From: Symsagittifera roscoffensis
Taxonomy: Eukaryota; Xenacoelomorpha; Acoela; Convolutidae
Reading direction: 5' to 3'
Assembly: GCF_963678635.1 (NCBI RefSeq)
Contig: NC_087069.1
Location: forward strand, 39,267,076-39,331,075
Length of the DNA: 64,000 bases
Of the stretch, positions 49,401-56,900 are shown piece by piece. Made by a program: the position numbers and the translations under genes. The notes beneath the pieces are model-generated. The model made no database searches and had not been told where the DNA came from. It worked only from the letters and a program-made list of their open reading frames with translations. Numbering within the stretch: the first letter of the stretch is position 1; every line of letters begins with the position of its first letter.

Positions 49401-49700
49401 TTTGGTGTTCGTCACCAAAAATGGATATCTCAAGGTAGTACAAAGAAGAGACCCTTTGGGTCGGCATTGGTTCGAATACGTGAGGGGATGGAGCGTGTAC
49501 CCCTCCGCCCACCAAACCCCCCCCCCCCCCTAAATCCGCCCCTGAATCGAATGATGAAGTAATAATAACTCTTTACCTGCTCCCAGAAGCAGCAGTTTGA
49601 TGTCCTTGGCCGCCAAAGTTGCATCCTCTTTCAGTCCCCTCTCAATCGCACGTGACCTCTCCAGTGCCTCCCGCTCTTCGGCGCTCATAGTACAACCCAT
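16260..49700 (-). CDS. GNAO1: Guanine nucleotide-binding protein G(o) subunit alpha, complete (seven exons)
   Basis: This is a membrane-anchored heterotrimeric G protein alpha subunit that couples receptors to G beta-gamma signalling. Exons, 5' to 3': 49700-49577, 39814-39696, 38163-37993, 24473-24294, 23251-23147, 17914-17746 and 16456-16260. Joined, they encode 354 residues, the usual G alpha o length. Visible motifs are Gly2/Cys3 for myristoylation and palmitoylation, P-loop GAGESGKST (40-48), switch I RTRVKTT with the cholera-toxin Arg179, DVGGQ with catalytic Gln205, NKKD (270-273), TCAT (324-327), and the tail ending GCGLY with the pertussis-toxin Cys351. DDAKMV and VSRMEDTE in the helical domain and the [13 protein letters not shown] tail favour o over i. 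Met58 replaces the Glu usual in Gi/Go. All six introns have GT and AG ends. No second set of terminal exons (as in the vertebrate GoA/GoB variants) was found. Confidence 0.96.
16470..16600 (+). repeat. Minisatellite of about 36 bp next to the exon 7 acceptor
   Basis: Three to four degenerate units built on TCGCTTAACCTCAATGATTT and ATTACT. On the minus strand they fill the 14-145 nt upstream of the exon 7 acceptor, where the branch point should be. Confidence 0.75.
17150..17440 (+). repeat. Dispersed repeat R2, one copy
   Basis: The core reads like AATCTCGGTGGAGAG, AACCGG, then GAGCGAGCAGGCTTAGAATTC. Degenerate copies with the same order of motifs lie at about 9240-9345, 11620-11880, 34960-35130 and 39890-40095 (plus), and at 41360-41600 and 47890-48385 (reverse complement). 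No ORF and no clear ends; probably an old non-autonomous transposon. Confidence 0.5.
17746..17914 (-). CDS. GNAO1: G alpha o exon 6 (switch III and NKKD)
   Basis: The exon is 169 nt, starting [14 protein letters not shown] and running through [20 protein letters not shown] to SPLTIAFP plus one base of the next codon. NKKD (270-273) is the guanine-specificity motif. The acceptor is CCTCTCTAG and the donor GTAAGC. The open frame runs on past the donor without the family sequence, which confirms the boundary. Confidence 0.95.
18083..18277 (-). mobile_element. tRNA-derived SINE, family 1, best copy
   Basis: Read on the minus strand, a tRNA-like head begins GCCGTGTCCTAGTGGGATTA (A box) and has a B box GTGTTCGAATCCC (18211-18223 on plus). 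A GC-rich body follows (GGTGGGACCGGCTGCGGCAA) and a 3' tail GCAATGAGCAGAACGGGGG ending in (TAA)n. Two more copies are in this gene. Its GC content is far above the surroundings. Confidence 0.8.
19110..19620 (-). repeat. Dispersed repeat R1, copy 1
   Basis: About 500 bp, reverse-complement match to 33118-33605 and a more decayed match to 58686-59140. Shared landmarks are a GCTCGTATCA segment, TTCCGACTGCCTT, a CTAAGACGGATTAA segment, GGCAATCTTTAAACCCCCATA and TGGCTAGTTAAAAAGTC. No coding capacity; the family is unknown. Confidence 0.75.
21234..21446 (-). mobile_element. tRNA-derived SINE, family 1, copy 2
   Basis: The tail and body are clearly alike to 18083-18277 (CAGCCGGTCCCACCTCGAGG, GGACCCCTCCAACCGTGAAC). 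The tRNA part keeps the B box (GGGGAATTCGAACATT on plus), but the A-box end is diverged. The sequence 21414-21446 at its edge was duplicated when the LINE inserted next to it. Confidence 0.75.
21414..21446 (+). repeat. Left target-site duplication of the LINE
   Basis: Begins ACTGGCACTGAGTTTGAATG and ends AGACAC; pairs with 22747-22780 with a few substitutions and one indel. Confidence 0.75.
21447..22746 (+). pseudogene. LINE reverse transcriptase remnant flanked by a long target-site duplication
   Basis: Non-LTR retrotransposon reverse transcriptase. An upstream piece at about 21480-21595 in another frame gives [17 protein letters not shown]. The main open frame, 21637-22173, has [31 protein letters not shown], the catalytic FADDI box, and [13 protein letters not shown] followed by FCYLGSTM. 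After a stop the frame continues to about 22524 with [36 protein letters not shown] and [18 protein letters not shown]. Stops and frameshifts show it is dead. The 33-34 bp direct repeats 21414-21446 and 22747-22780 flank it, and it ends with AACAAGAAGAAG. Clade assignment (RTE/CR1-like) is not certain. Confidence 0.82.
22747..22780 (+). repeat. Right target-site duplication of the LINE
   Basis: Begins ACTGGCACTGAATTTGAACG and ends AGACAC; pairs with 21414-21446. Confidence 0.75.
23147..23251 (-). CDS. GNAO1: G alpha o exon 5 (DVGGQ, switch II)
   Basis: The exon is 105 nt, 35 codons, phase 0 at both ends. It begins [20 protein letters not shown] and ends [10 protein letters not shown]. It contains the G3 motif DVGGQ with the catalytic Gln205 and the switch II helix that contacts beta-gamma. 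The acceptor is TCATTATCAG and the donor GTGAGT. Confidence 0.95.
23252..24293 (-). other. G alpha o intron 4
   Basis: 1.04 kb, AT-rich, GT-AG ends (donor GTCATT). A run of G at 23831-23842 is the only notable feature. Confidence 0.85.
24294..24473 (-). CDS. GNAO1: G alpha o exon 4 (end of helical domain, switch I)
   Basis: The exon is 180 nt, 60 codons, phase 0 at both ends. It carries [19 protein letters not shown], the linker, and switch [23 protein letters not shown] with Arg179 and Thr182. The acceptor is TTGTTCCGCAG; the donor is GTCATT, the weakest donor in the gene. The first codon is GTG (Val139) where family members usually have Glu or Ala. Confidence 0.95.
27554..27745 (-). CDS. 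Short hypothetical ORF with one predicted membrane segment
   Basis: An open frame without an ATG in its first part. From a GTG it reads [20 protein letters not shown], then [39 protein letters not shown] and a stop. A basic stretch, then an uninterrupted hydrophobic segment of about 25 residues, then Lys-Lys is a plausible single-pass membrane topology. I do not recognise a family. It could be a chance frame, an exon nested on the G alpha o strand, or a transposon remnant; a stop lies just upstream of the GTG and no convincing splice acceptor was identified. Confidence 0.15.
28026..28345 (+). repeat. Two direct copies of a 95-bp block, 226 bp apart
   Basis: Bases 28026-28120 and 28252-28345 share GTCGGCTTTGTTTACTC, GCCGTTGCTAATTCAA-like and TCAAATGTCTGG segments in order. 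The neighbouring motif GCAAAGGAAATTAG/TTAGAACCTGAT also occurs twice (28228, 28585). Confidence 0.75.
32098..32160 (+). repeat. Short tandem repeat of about 20 bp
   Basis: Three to four copies of TTTTCTTAGGTCGATGA, the first and last diverged. Confidence 0.85.
32620..32650 (+). repeat. GA-rich microsatellite
   Basis: GAGAGA runs interrupted by single AAAG units. Confidence 0.85.
33118..33605 (+). repeat. Dispersed repeat R1, copy 2
   Basis: Same family as 19110-19620 (opposite orientation) and 58686-59140. Landmarks: ACTGCTCGTATCAGGGCGAA at the start, CTAAGACGGATTAACTCTCC in the middle and GGCTAGTTAAAAAGTCG near the end. Confidence 0.75.
34299..34774. mobile_element. MITE with about 55-bp terminal inverted repeats and 9-bp target-site duplication
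   Basis: The left end GGGGGTTAGGAAATTAGATG and the right end (reading inward on minus) GGGCCTAGGAAATTAGACGA align as inverted repeats for about 55 bp, through ACAAAAATGAATTTAGACGT. TATTTGTAT occurs directly outside both ends (34290-34298, 34775-34783). The internal 360 bp is non-coding. A 9-bp duplication and long inverted repeats are typical of Mutator-like MITEs; this class call is inferred. A second copy's right end is at 250-357. Confidence 0.75.
36464..36505. repeat. Perfect 15-bp inverted repeat (hairpin)
   Basis: TTGTCGGCCTCAGTT at 36464-36478 pairs without mismatch with AACTGAGGCCGACAA at 36491-36505, with a 12-nt loop. It is GC-rich against an AT-rich background. It lies in intron 3 of G alpha o and may be a remnant of a small palindromic element. 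Confidence 0.8.
37993..38163 (-). CDS. GNAO1: G alpha o exon 3 (helical domain)
   Basis: The exon is 171 nt, 57 codons, phase 0 at both ends, reading from [15 protein letters not shown] through [17 protein letters not shown] to [11 protein letters not shown]. The acceptor is TTTTCTGTCAG and the donor GTAAGA. DDAKMV and VSRMEDTE are characteristic of the o class. The first codon is GTG (Val82), where G alpha o proteins I know carry Ala. Confidence 0.95.
38164..39695 (-). other. G alpha o intron 2
   Basis: 1.53 kb with GT-AG ends. It starts, in transcript direction, with a 54-bp tandem duplication that includes the donor (39608-39715), followed by a SINE family 1 fragment (39505-39595). The rest is AT-rich with nothing recognised. 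Confidence 0.85.
39505..39595 (-). mobile_element. SINE family 1 fragment (body only)
   Basis: Reads on plus GATGTCATCCATTTTGCCGT, then CGTTCCCACCTTGAAGAGGC and GGGATGGTCTGG, aligning with the central part of 18083-18277. The tRNA head is absent. Confidence 0.65.
39608..39715 (-). repeat. 54-bp tandem duplication spanning the exon 2 end and its donor
   Basis: Units 39608-39661 and 39662-39715 differ at about eight positions. Each contains CAGTCCATGGTAAGTGATAG on the minus strand, that is, the last exon codons plus the donor. Part of a further unit is seen just beyond (39594-39607). The reading frame stays open through the extra unit. Confidence 0.9.
39696..39814 (-). CDS. GNAO1: G alpha o exon 2 (P-loop and start of helical domain)
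   Basis: The acceptor is TTTGTTTCAG. The exon completes the split Gly42 codon and encodes [28 protein letters not shown] and [11 protein letters not shown]. It ends in phase 0 at 39696 with donor GTAAGT. The 54 bp around this donor is tandemly duplicated just downstream; a second identical donor at 39641 would extend the exon by 18 in-frame codons (see findings). The length of 119 nt differs from the 43-nt second exon I recall for vertebrate Gi/o genes. Confidence 0.95.
40775..41055 (+). mobile_element. tRNA-derived SINE, family 2, best copy
   Basis: The leader (TAATAGCATATGTAGCTGCT) is followed by a tRNA-like head GTGTGGCTGAGTGGATAGTG, GTGAGACTAAAAATCTC and B box CACATTCGAATCC, then a body and the tail GTTTGCGAAGCGCAGGTTCG. 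It ends with a segment (GATAGCCGGTTGCTTTGCAA ... ATTCCGACC) also found at 47890-47940 and 61165-61210. Confidence 0.7.
43580..44060 (+). repeat. Degenerate array of GCGGAATCCGC-like palindromic motifs
   Basis: About fifteen occurrences of GGAATCCGC, GAATCCGCAA, GGATTCCGC or near variants at irregular 20-40 bp spacing. The core GCGGAATCCGC is self-complementary apart from its centre, so units in both orientations look alike. Confidence 0.7.
44281..44682. mobile_element. MITE family M1, copy 1
   Basis: The ends CAAGGGGCGGATCTAGGATT and AATTTCGCCCCTG are terminal inverted repeats. CTTGATA lies directly outside both ends (44274-44280, 44683-44689), a 7-8 bp target-site duplication. The interior has TGCGCCGCAAGCAAAA and GGCGCCAAAGGCGCCTTTAG, both also in copy 2. 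The hAT-like class is inferred from duplication length. Confidence 0.75.
45640..45980. mobile_element. MITE related to M1, with perfect 8-bp target-site duplication
   Basis: The left end CAGTAGCATGCCGAGG and the right end (inward) CAGTGGCCTGCGCACAA are inverted. GGTATCTA occurs on both sides (45632-45639, 45981-45988). The interior carries GGCGCCATTGGCGCCAATAT and TGCGGCGCAGAAAATTTTTG, which are inverted relatives of the M1 interior motifs. An 8-bp duplication fits the hAT superfamily. Confidence 0.8.
48825..49025 (+). repeat. Degenerate minisatellite of about 21-25 bp
   Basis: Repeated TTTGTGTTCGACTTTGTTTC and CGACCA-like units, about eight copies with much drift. Confidence 0.7.
49164..49544. 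mobile_element. MITE family M1, copy 2, inserted next to the exon 1 donor
   Basis: The ends CAGGGGCGGATCTAAGATTT and AAATCCGCCCCTG match copy 1, as do the interior TTCTGCGCCGCAAGCAAAAT and GGCGCCGAAGGCGCCTTTAG. TCGAAT lies close outside both ends, so the exact duplication is ambiguous. It has a G run (49188-49198) and a C run (49517-49530). It lies 32 bp from the G alpha o exon 1 donor. Confidence 0.75.
49577..49700 (-). CDS. GNAO1: G alpha o exon 1 (start codon, N-terminal helix, beginning of P-loop)
   Basis: ATG is at 49700-49698, reading [16 protein letters not shown], then the basic and acidic N-terminal helix and KLLLLGA. MGC at the start is the N-myristoylation plus palmitoylation signal typical of Gi/o, which fixes the start. 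The exon ends in phase 1 inside the P-loop glycine codon, with donor GTAAAG. A MITE-like element ends about 32 bp downstream of the donor in transcript direction. Confidence 0.95.
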
Positions 49701-50211
49701 TATAACTAAAAACTAGTTATATCTTGTTATAACTATGATTTATAACTTGCAGCAATTAAAACGAATTAACACCAATAGTCAGTAATTGATGTAACTGTAA
49801 CAGATAATCAGCAATTGCAATGTTTGTAACTGATTTTTTTTTGTAGCTGATGTCCGTCCTCTGTAGTTTTTTTTTGCGCTGTTTTGATTGTTTATTTTGA
49901 AACCCCGCGGTAGTTTTCTGTCTGTTGTTGACTCGCAATTTGTAAAGTAACGATTGGTCTATTTGCAGTTTCTCCGCTTTTCACTTCTGATAAAAATCAC
50001 CTGAAACAGGAAAATAGCTATTTATATTTGTGTATTTTTGTAGTTATTTTAAGGAAGTGCTGTGATAGCAGAAGAAATTTTAAAATTGTTTGATTTGATG
50101 GAATTTGACTTGCCTTTTTTGGAATTGTCATTTGGTATGTTATAGTGAGCTAGTACAAATGGAATATCAAAACGAAGTTATTTTTGTCCAAACCTTTAAA
50201 ACAATTTTCCC

Positions 50212-50410
50212 CAAATATTACCGGGTCCCAAGTAGACAGCTTCCGCCAAATATTGTAATTATTCTGCGTCTATTTTAACTTAATAAGGGATCATCAAACG
50301 TGATATTACAGTTCTATCACGTTTGATAATCCCTTTTTAAGTTTTAAAATAATTTCAGAATAATTACAATATTTGGCGGATGCTATCTTTTTCAGACCCC
50401 GTAATATTTG
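50212..50410. mobile_element. Near-perfect palindromic MITE of about 200 bp
   Basis: The left half, starting CAAATATTACCGGGTC, continuing CCGCCAAATATTGTAATTAT and TAAGGGATCATCAAACGTGA, is mirrored by TCACGTTTGATAATCCCTTT, ATAATTACAATATTTGGCGG and GACCCCGTAATATTTG. Only a short centre (TATTACAGTTCTA) and a few mismatches break it. The transcript would form a long hairpin. Confidence 0.8.
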
Positions 50411-50905
50411 TGGAAAAACATGTAAAGATTTTTCAAATTCGTGTTTCTGCTCTGACCACATTACGTAAAGTTACTGAAAGGAACTATGGCGTAGATCCTG
50501 GATTTTCTAGTCAATTTTTTTTTTTACCTCACAGACAGCTCGTAGTTGATCAATCGTGGTATCATATTAGATGCCTAATGGTCGCACTTTGATCCCAAAA
50601 AAAATCAAAATTTTCTCTCTGAAAGACTGAAACACTGATCTGAACTTCTTCGTTTTTCACTTTTTCATCTTTTTTTTTACTTTTTCCTTGTCTCTTAAAT
50701 TTCTTAACGGAAATTTAGCTCTAATCTTGTTTATTTTAGTCCGCAGTGTGGAAAGAGAGACTAAAATTTTCTAAGATTTTTCAAACCCGGGTCGAGGTCC
50801 GCGACTAAGTTTTCGACGATGTCGGTTGCGGAAATTTCCATAAATCCATAGTGTAGTCTGGTCAAAGTTTTATGTCGAGGACAAACTCTGGAAATAACGT
50901 ATATC

Positions 50906-51100
50906 GGTCGCGGCCGTCGACAAATTAGTCGCGGCGGTCAAAAAATTAGTCACGGCATAGTCAAAAAAATTAGTCGCGGTGGTCGAAAAATTGGTCGTGG
51001 CGGTCAAAAAACTAGTCGCGGCGGTCGAAAAAGTTGTCGCGGTATGGTCGAAAAATTAGTGGCGTCGGTTGAAAAATTAGTCGCGGCATGGTCGAAAAGT
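50906..51100 (+). repeat. Minisatellite of about 22 bp (GTCGCGGCGGTCGAAAAATT)
   Basis: Nine units of GGTCGAAAAATTAGTCGCGG with variants; CpG-rich in an AT-rich surrounding. Confidence 0.9.
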
Positions 51101-53789
51101 AAGCATTAGAATTAATTTTGCAATCAGGTTTTTTTATAGAGTTTTTGATTATTTATGATACCGGAGAAGCGTAAAGCAATTTTCATTTTTTGTTTTTTCT
51201 TTTGTAGTTTTTTTTCTCTATTTGCTGTCTTTACTTGCTATCAATTCGAGTAAACAAAAATTTTTTCCAATGGCTTCTCTCAACCCAACCCTGACAAGTC
51301 ATATGAAAATTTCTGAGATATTGATCAGATAACCACTGAAAGGTTTTTAATTTATGATATACCCAAAAAAAAGACATAGTTTTTTCATGCTTCTAACGTT
51401 TTACCCATTGCAAAATTTTCATCAAGAATAGATTTGTGGTTTTTTATTTTTCTATTTGTTTTTGAAAAATAGCAAATTTTCTGGGAACCTTTTTTACGGT
51501 AAAACAGTTATGGAAAGTTCTTAATGAGAGCTGAGTCCGTTGTTTCCAAAATACGCAAACTTCCAAACTTTTCAATTTAGTTTGACAAGCTAAACATCAA
51601 ACTTTCCACTTTGCTGTTTTGGGTACTATATCAAAGCTGACACAGAAATCTTTGTTCCATGTCTTGTTAAGTTCCTTTCAGTTTTCAGACTGCTTAAAAA
51701 CAACAAATTGCGATGGAAAAACGACGGATATTTTTTTTGAAAGCAGAAATGCTACAAGCATTTAGGAGAAAAATGATTTTTTTTGTCCCAAAAATGCTAA
51801 TATAATGTATGAATTCGGAATTCGATCATCTAAAAAAGGAAAAGGAAACCTATTTAAAATTAGTATTCATGTGAGGAATTTTCAGTATCACTACCTGATG
51901 GGAAATTAATTCACCATTTCAAGCTCAAGAAAGGAGAAAATTTGAAGGTGGAAAAGTTAGAAGATTGACGTAAAGATAGCTTTAATGAAGAATTTTTCGA
52001 GCGCTGTAGTTTTCTCGCGAACTTTTAAAAACGTTTTTGTTTATCTCGTAAAAATTAAAATAATGAAAAAAAACAATAAAATCTGTATAAATAGTTATAC
52101 TACCTGCTTTGCAATGAATGGGCTTATGATAAATTCAGGGGCTCAAAAAATATCGACAAATAAATAAATTGTTTTCTGTAAATTTGTCTTAATTCTGTCA
52201 AAATTAGAATGCAAATTCAGTAAAACATAAATGTCTGCCTTATTTATAAATGGGCCTCAGTAGAAACTGTGTTTTACAAAGTGGGTTTTACTTCTTAATA
52301 GTGCTCAAACTTTTAAATTGTAGTCGGAACATATATCACTATTTAGTAATAACCAAAATTTAGTAGTTTAACCTGTCGTTTTAGGGGACTGAAAGTCTAG
52401 AATATGTACAAGTTTTAAGTTTGCATTCGTGAAAGTTGCCAATGCTAAAACAAATACGCCAAATACGAAATACACTAACCTGCAGTTTAGGAGTATTTTC
52501 GGGTCCGGTCGCGTTAAAGTTTTGAAACCGGCTTATGTAAATTGATTACTTAGTGCGTCGCTATTTTTGGACTTCGAAATGGTTCAAATCTTCAAACTAA
52601 ATTTACTTGCAATTCAATTTCTGGAACACGCTAAATATAGTAAATATTCACACCAAGGAAAAGCCAACCGACAACTAAAAGATTCCAAAATAGAGATTTC
52701 TTTCCACAGTTTTTGAAAGGGAACTTAGAACGTCTAGATAATGTCGAAAAGCTTAGCGCCCGAGTGTTTACTATAAATAATCAATTTTCTATAAATTTCC
52801 GGTATCGACCATGTTTTACGACTACACTATGCATAAAGATACCATTTACATAACTATAGGAGAGACGTTTCACTACATGGAATTCGTATTCCTTCTTATT
52901 AAATCGTTTCCATACGTTCAAGTGCGGCTGCATGTGTTATATGCAACAAAGCGAGAACCACAAACGCAAAAATCTGAATTTTACAGAAACTATACTTCTA
53001 TTCGATATATGGTATCGTAGGAAATTATGGCATGATCATAAATATATATGGTATAGATTTTCAGCTAGGAGCTCGTAGCTTCGCACAGGAAGAAAACATG
53101 ATCTATTTACAACAGAAAATGCCATGGCTTTGCAATTAAAACCTGACCAATCTATAAAAAATGGTAAATATATAGATCTGTTATCAATGGTGGGTGAATA
53201 AAATCTCTTCTCAGTTTGGTTAAGTACTTACGCAAAGAGCAGCACAGTTACAGATATAGCTGTTTAAGTTTTTTCTAGATGCACGCTTTGTATTTGCCAG
53301 AAGAGAAAAGTATGGATGGACCCAGAAAATACGGGAAATATTATTACGCCACGGTTAAAACTGGAGATGTAACAATGACGTGAAGCGGAATGAAAGAACT
53401 TTTTTTCCAAAAAGTTATCTGTCTCAGCAATTATTTGCTATTCAGAACAATTTATCCCTAAGCTAGTTGGATAGTTGGAAAGCCAACCAAAAACAGCAAG
53501 TTCATTTTTTTTCATTGTTTATATCAATTCGCTACGCACGATAAATCGACCAAAATTCTGCTAAAAAACTGAAAAAATTTTGAAATCAACTTTGTGTTTT
53601 TTGAACACTTTTGCAGTCCTAAAGTGCTCAAAGTTTTCTGTGCTACATACACAGCTATCAGTTACTCTTTTTATAAAGATGGCTGGCAACAAATTGATTT
53701 ATGTTCTCATGATTTTTATATTTCATTTTATAGATCATAAATTCTGATTTATCAAATTTCCATTTTTATTGCCTTTTGTTTTTAAGAGC

Positions 53790-53965
53790 TCGCAATCCCC
53801 GGATTTAAAAAACTCTTAGAAAAATATTTAAGATTCTTTGAAATCTTGGTTTCTGCTTTCAAGATCCTTGGAATTCTCTTAACGATTTAACCGGCCTTCA
53901 AGATTCTTGACACGATCTTGCCAAGTTTTCTAAAGACTTTTTTAAAAGATTTCTCAAAGATTCTT
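53790..53965 (+). repeat. Degenerate array of AAGATTCTT-like motifs
   Basis: Recurrent TTCAAGATTCTTG, AAAGATTTCTCAAAGATTCT and related units with partial dyad symmetry; no fixed period. Confidence 0.45.
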
Positions 53966-56900
53966 CAAGCTTTGAAAAAGGTTGCTGGGCCTGGGAAAGC
54001 AACATCAATGTCTTAGAAAAAGTGTACGAGAAGTTTCTACGGGAAAAAAAAACTAGTGTCCATTACAAGACACCTGCTCTCGCAAGTTTAAACAATAATA
54101 TCAGCCCAACCACATTAGTTCATTAAAATCGCATTTTTGCCTATGAAATCGCATCATGGAATTTAGTTTTTTGAGACTTTTTTCAAATTTTTGATATTTA
54201 AAAAATGCTGTTTTGGTTACTTCTTACTTTTTTTATTCGATTTCTGATCAAAGAAACAACAAAACAATATCTCTGATTTTTGTAATTTCAAAAACAACAG
54301 AACAAAACTTCTGATTTTAATCTGATCAGAGAATTAGGAGCATGAAAACAAAACTGTAAGAGTACTGATACAGAAATGATAATTTACAGTTAAAGTTCTG
54401 GAAAAATACTGATATCAAAAATACTTTTCTCTGTGATATCAACCCGGTTGTTGAAAATGTCTTTTTTTCGTTTGTTTAAAAGTCTTATCTTTTTTACTTA
54501 CTTGAGTCCACATTTACATTGTAAATCAAGAGAAAAGAGCTCATCAATTTTGCATTTAAGCACCCCCCCCTTACCTCAGAGATACACCTCTCTACAGTGT
54601 ATTGTAGACACCCGTCTCTTCCTCAGAAATTCGACCCCTGACTACCCAAATTATCGAAAGATCTTTTCGGCTCCAACATACACTAAATCTGATGGAGGAG
54701 CGCGCCAAAAAACGCAGTAACTTGATCAAAATTTTCTAAAAGGCCAAGAAGAAAAATATTCGAAACTCGGCCCACGGAAATCTATTAATCCTTTACTGAA
54801 ATTCCGCTCCAAAATGAAATCCATCAGCACCCGAATTATGTAATAATTAACAATGTTCTTTCTATGATTTATCTAGGGCGCAAATTTTTTTCCTAATTCT
54901 ATTGTTACATTTTATGGTTGGGTTTTTCGCCGACACATAGATTTAAACTATAAAGTTGAGCCATTAATGGATCACTTTATAGTTGATCCATATGATTGCT
55001 CTATGAAACATAGATGCGACTGAAATTGATCATTCAACGATGAATCGTGACTGAAATATTGATGATTAGGAGACTTGCTTGCCTCAGACCATACGTACCA
55101 GAAAAAGATCTCTCAGATTTATTCAATCAAGAGCTCCATTGGTTCAAAAGAGTAAACTTCTGGATTGTTATTTTCATAGTTATATAACATTAGCTCAACC
55201 TTTTTGGAGCACTCAAAGAAATTACCCAATACTTTAAAAAATTTTGATCTGATCAAGTGTTATCACGGCGTTTCATATGGAAAGCGCAAGTTACAAAGCG
55301 CAATACCGATTTTTTTTCTAACAAGTTTTTTCGATGAAACATCAACGATTCGTTGCTTAGCAAAAATTCATCCATTTATCAAATTTTTACTCGACAAAAC
55401 AGCTGTTTAATCATTGTTGCATCAGCGTACCATCAATGTCTTCAGACTTGCAATAATATTTGATGAACCTTTGATGCGCACAGTTACAACATAGTTATTT
55501 TATGTATTCTGACTGATACATTCCTTAGTTGATTGATACCTCCCGCAATTAATTTGTTCATCTGAAATGCGATGCAATTTCAATCAGGACATACTTGCTT
55601 TATGTGGGGAAATAACGTTTCTTAAATTTGAAAACCGAATTTTTTTAGTCTGGTTTGACTGTTTTTGAAATGATACCAACGCTTCTCCTAAAATCTTCAC
55701 AATTTTTGGGTGTGATTTTGAAACCAAAAATCATTCACGAATTTATTCTATGGAGAGATAGTTTGCAGCGCCGCAAAACTAAGTGAGCAAAAATGCAAGT
55801 GCTTACTGAAATTATTATTTTTATTTCATAATTTCAATTTCAAAAAAAATTTAAATTACAAATGAAACATTTCCGTTTTATTTGTGGAAAAAATATTCTA
55901 ATTATTAAAATTTTTCTTCGCGATTAATCGGAGGCAATGTAAAACTGAAGAATTTTGCTCCAAAATTCCCACGGCGCAGATTTCGTATAATTAAGGATAA
56001 TTAGTTGCTATTTTTAAGTTGGGATATGTAGCCGGTCTTGAAAAAGTTAGCGATTTTCTTAACATTAGTCTGCTATTAGAAACTATTATTATTTTTCTTC
56101 AAAAAGAAAAGGTCATTTTTTCAGTTTTAAAAATTTCTCATTTGAAAGGTAAAGTTAACTCACCGTTTTGGAAAACTTCGTTTCTGTCGTCAAACTGTTT
56201 CGCCTTTGAGCCAAATCTGCTTCAAATACCTTGAGCAGCAAAACCCCACGTGAATAATATGAAGAAAAACGGGTAAACCAATTTGCTGCTCGCTAAACGA
56301 TAAAGTAAAACCACAAGCGGTAAAGTAAGAAAACTTCAGCAAAAAATTTATCCACAGCTATGGAAATCGTAAAAGATTTTTACTTCCTTAAGGAAAACGC
56401 TTAGAATAATCGATATTTTTCAATTTCCCAAACAGACAAAAGGGCAAATTAGTTTCTATGGAGCAAGCTTATTTGCTCGTTTTCAGCGCGAGTCGGTAAC
56501 TAGGAGTAAATAACGCAATAAACAGAAACTCGTTTTTTTTCAGTTGTGCTAGAGAAATTGCTCTAAATATATTACGGGAGTAAGAAAAAAGAGTAAGAAC
56601 TACTTTGAGGAAACAGGGGAAAATTCTTCTCCTGCTAAAGCAAAAAATGTAAAGAGTATGGTAAATTGCAGCCTCAACAAAATTTCTTTTCTCTCCGTGG
56701 TATAATTTTTTATATGGTTTTCCTCTTCTTTTTTGCCGTGTGATGGGAAAAGGTTCTGTTAGCGCTAAAAGAGAAGATATCTGAACACTACACTGCACGA
56801 GAACGCTTTAATTTTTCTCGTTTTTTTTAGACCTGAATTTTTAAAACGGAAAATATATTTTTCTTCCACTGGTGCATAGATGTGCTTTGCTTATGAAGAA

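Larger units (their letters stand above)
39815..49576 (-). other. G alpha o intron 1, 9.8 kb
   Basis: A GT-AG intron. It holds R2 copies, SINE family 2 (40775-41055), a GCGGAATCCGC-rich degenerate array (43580-44060), two MITEs of one family (44281-44682, 49164-49544), an 8-bp-TSD MITE (45640-45980) and a degenerate TTCGAC array (48825-49025). The stretches 41700-43500, 46000-47800 and 48390-48700 are AT-rich, and I see nothing in them. Confidence 0.8.

Noticed and set aside
54433-54720. 95-codon plus frame as a gene
   Set aside because: No known motif, no splice or start context; the sequence has a C run and looks like a decayed repeat.
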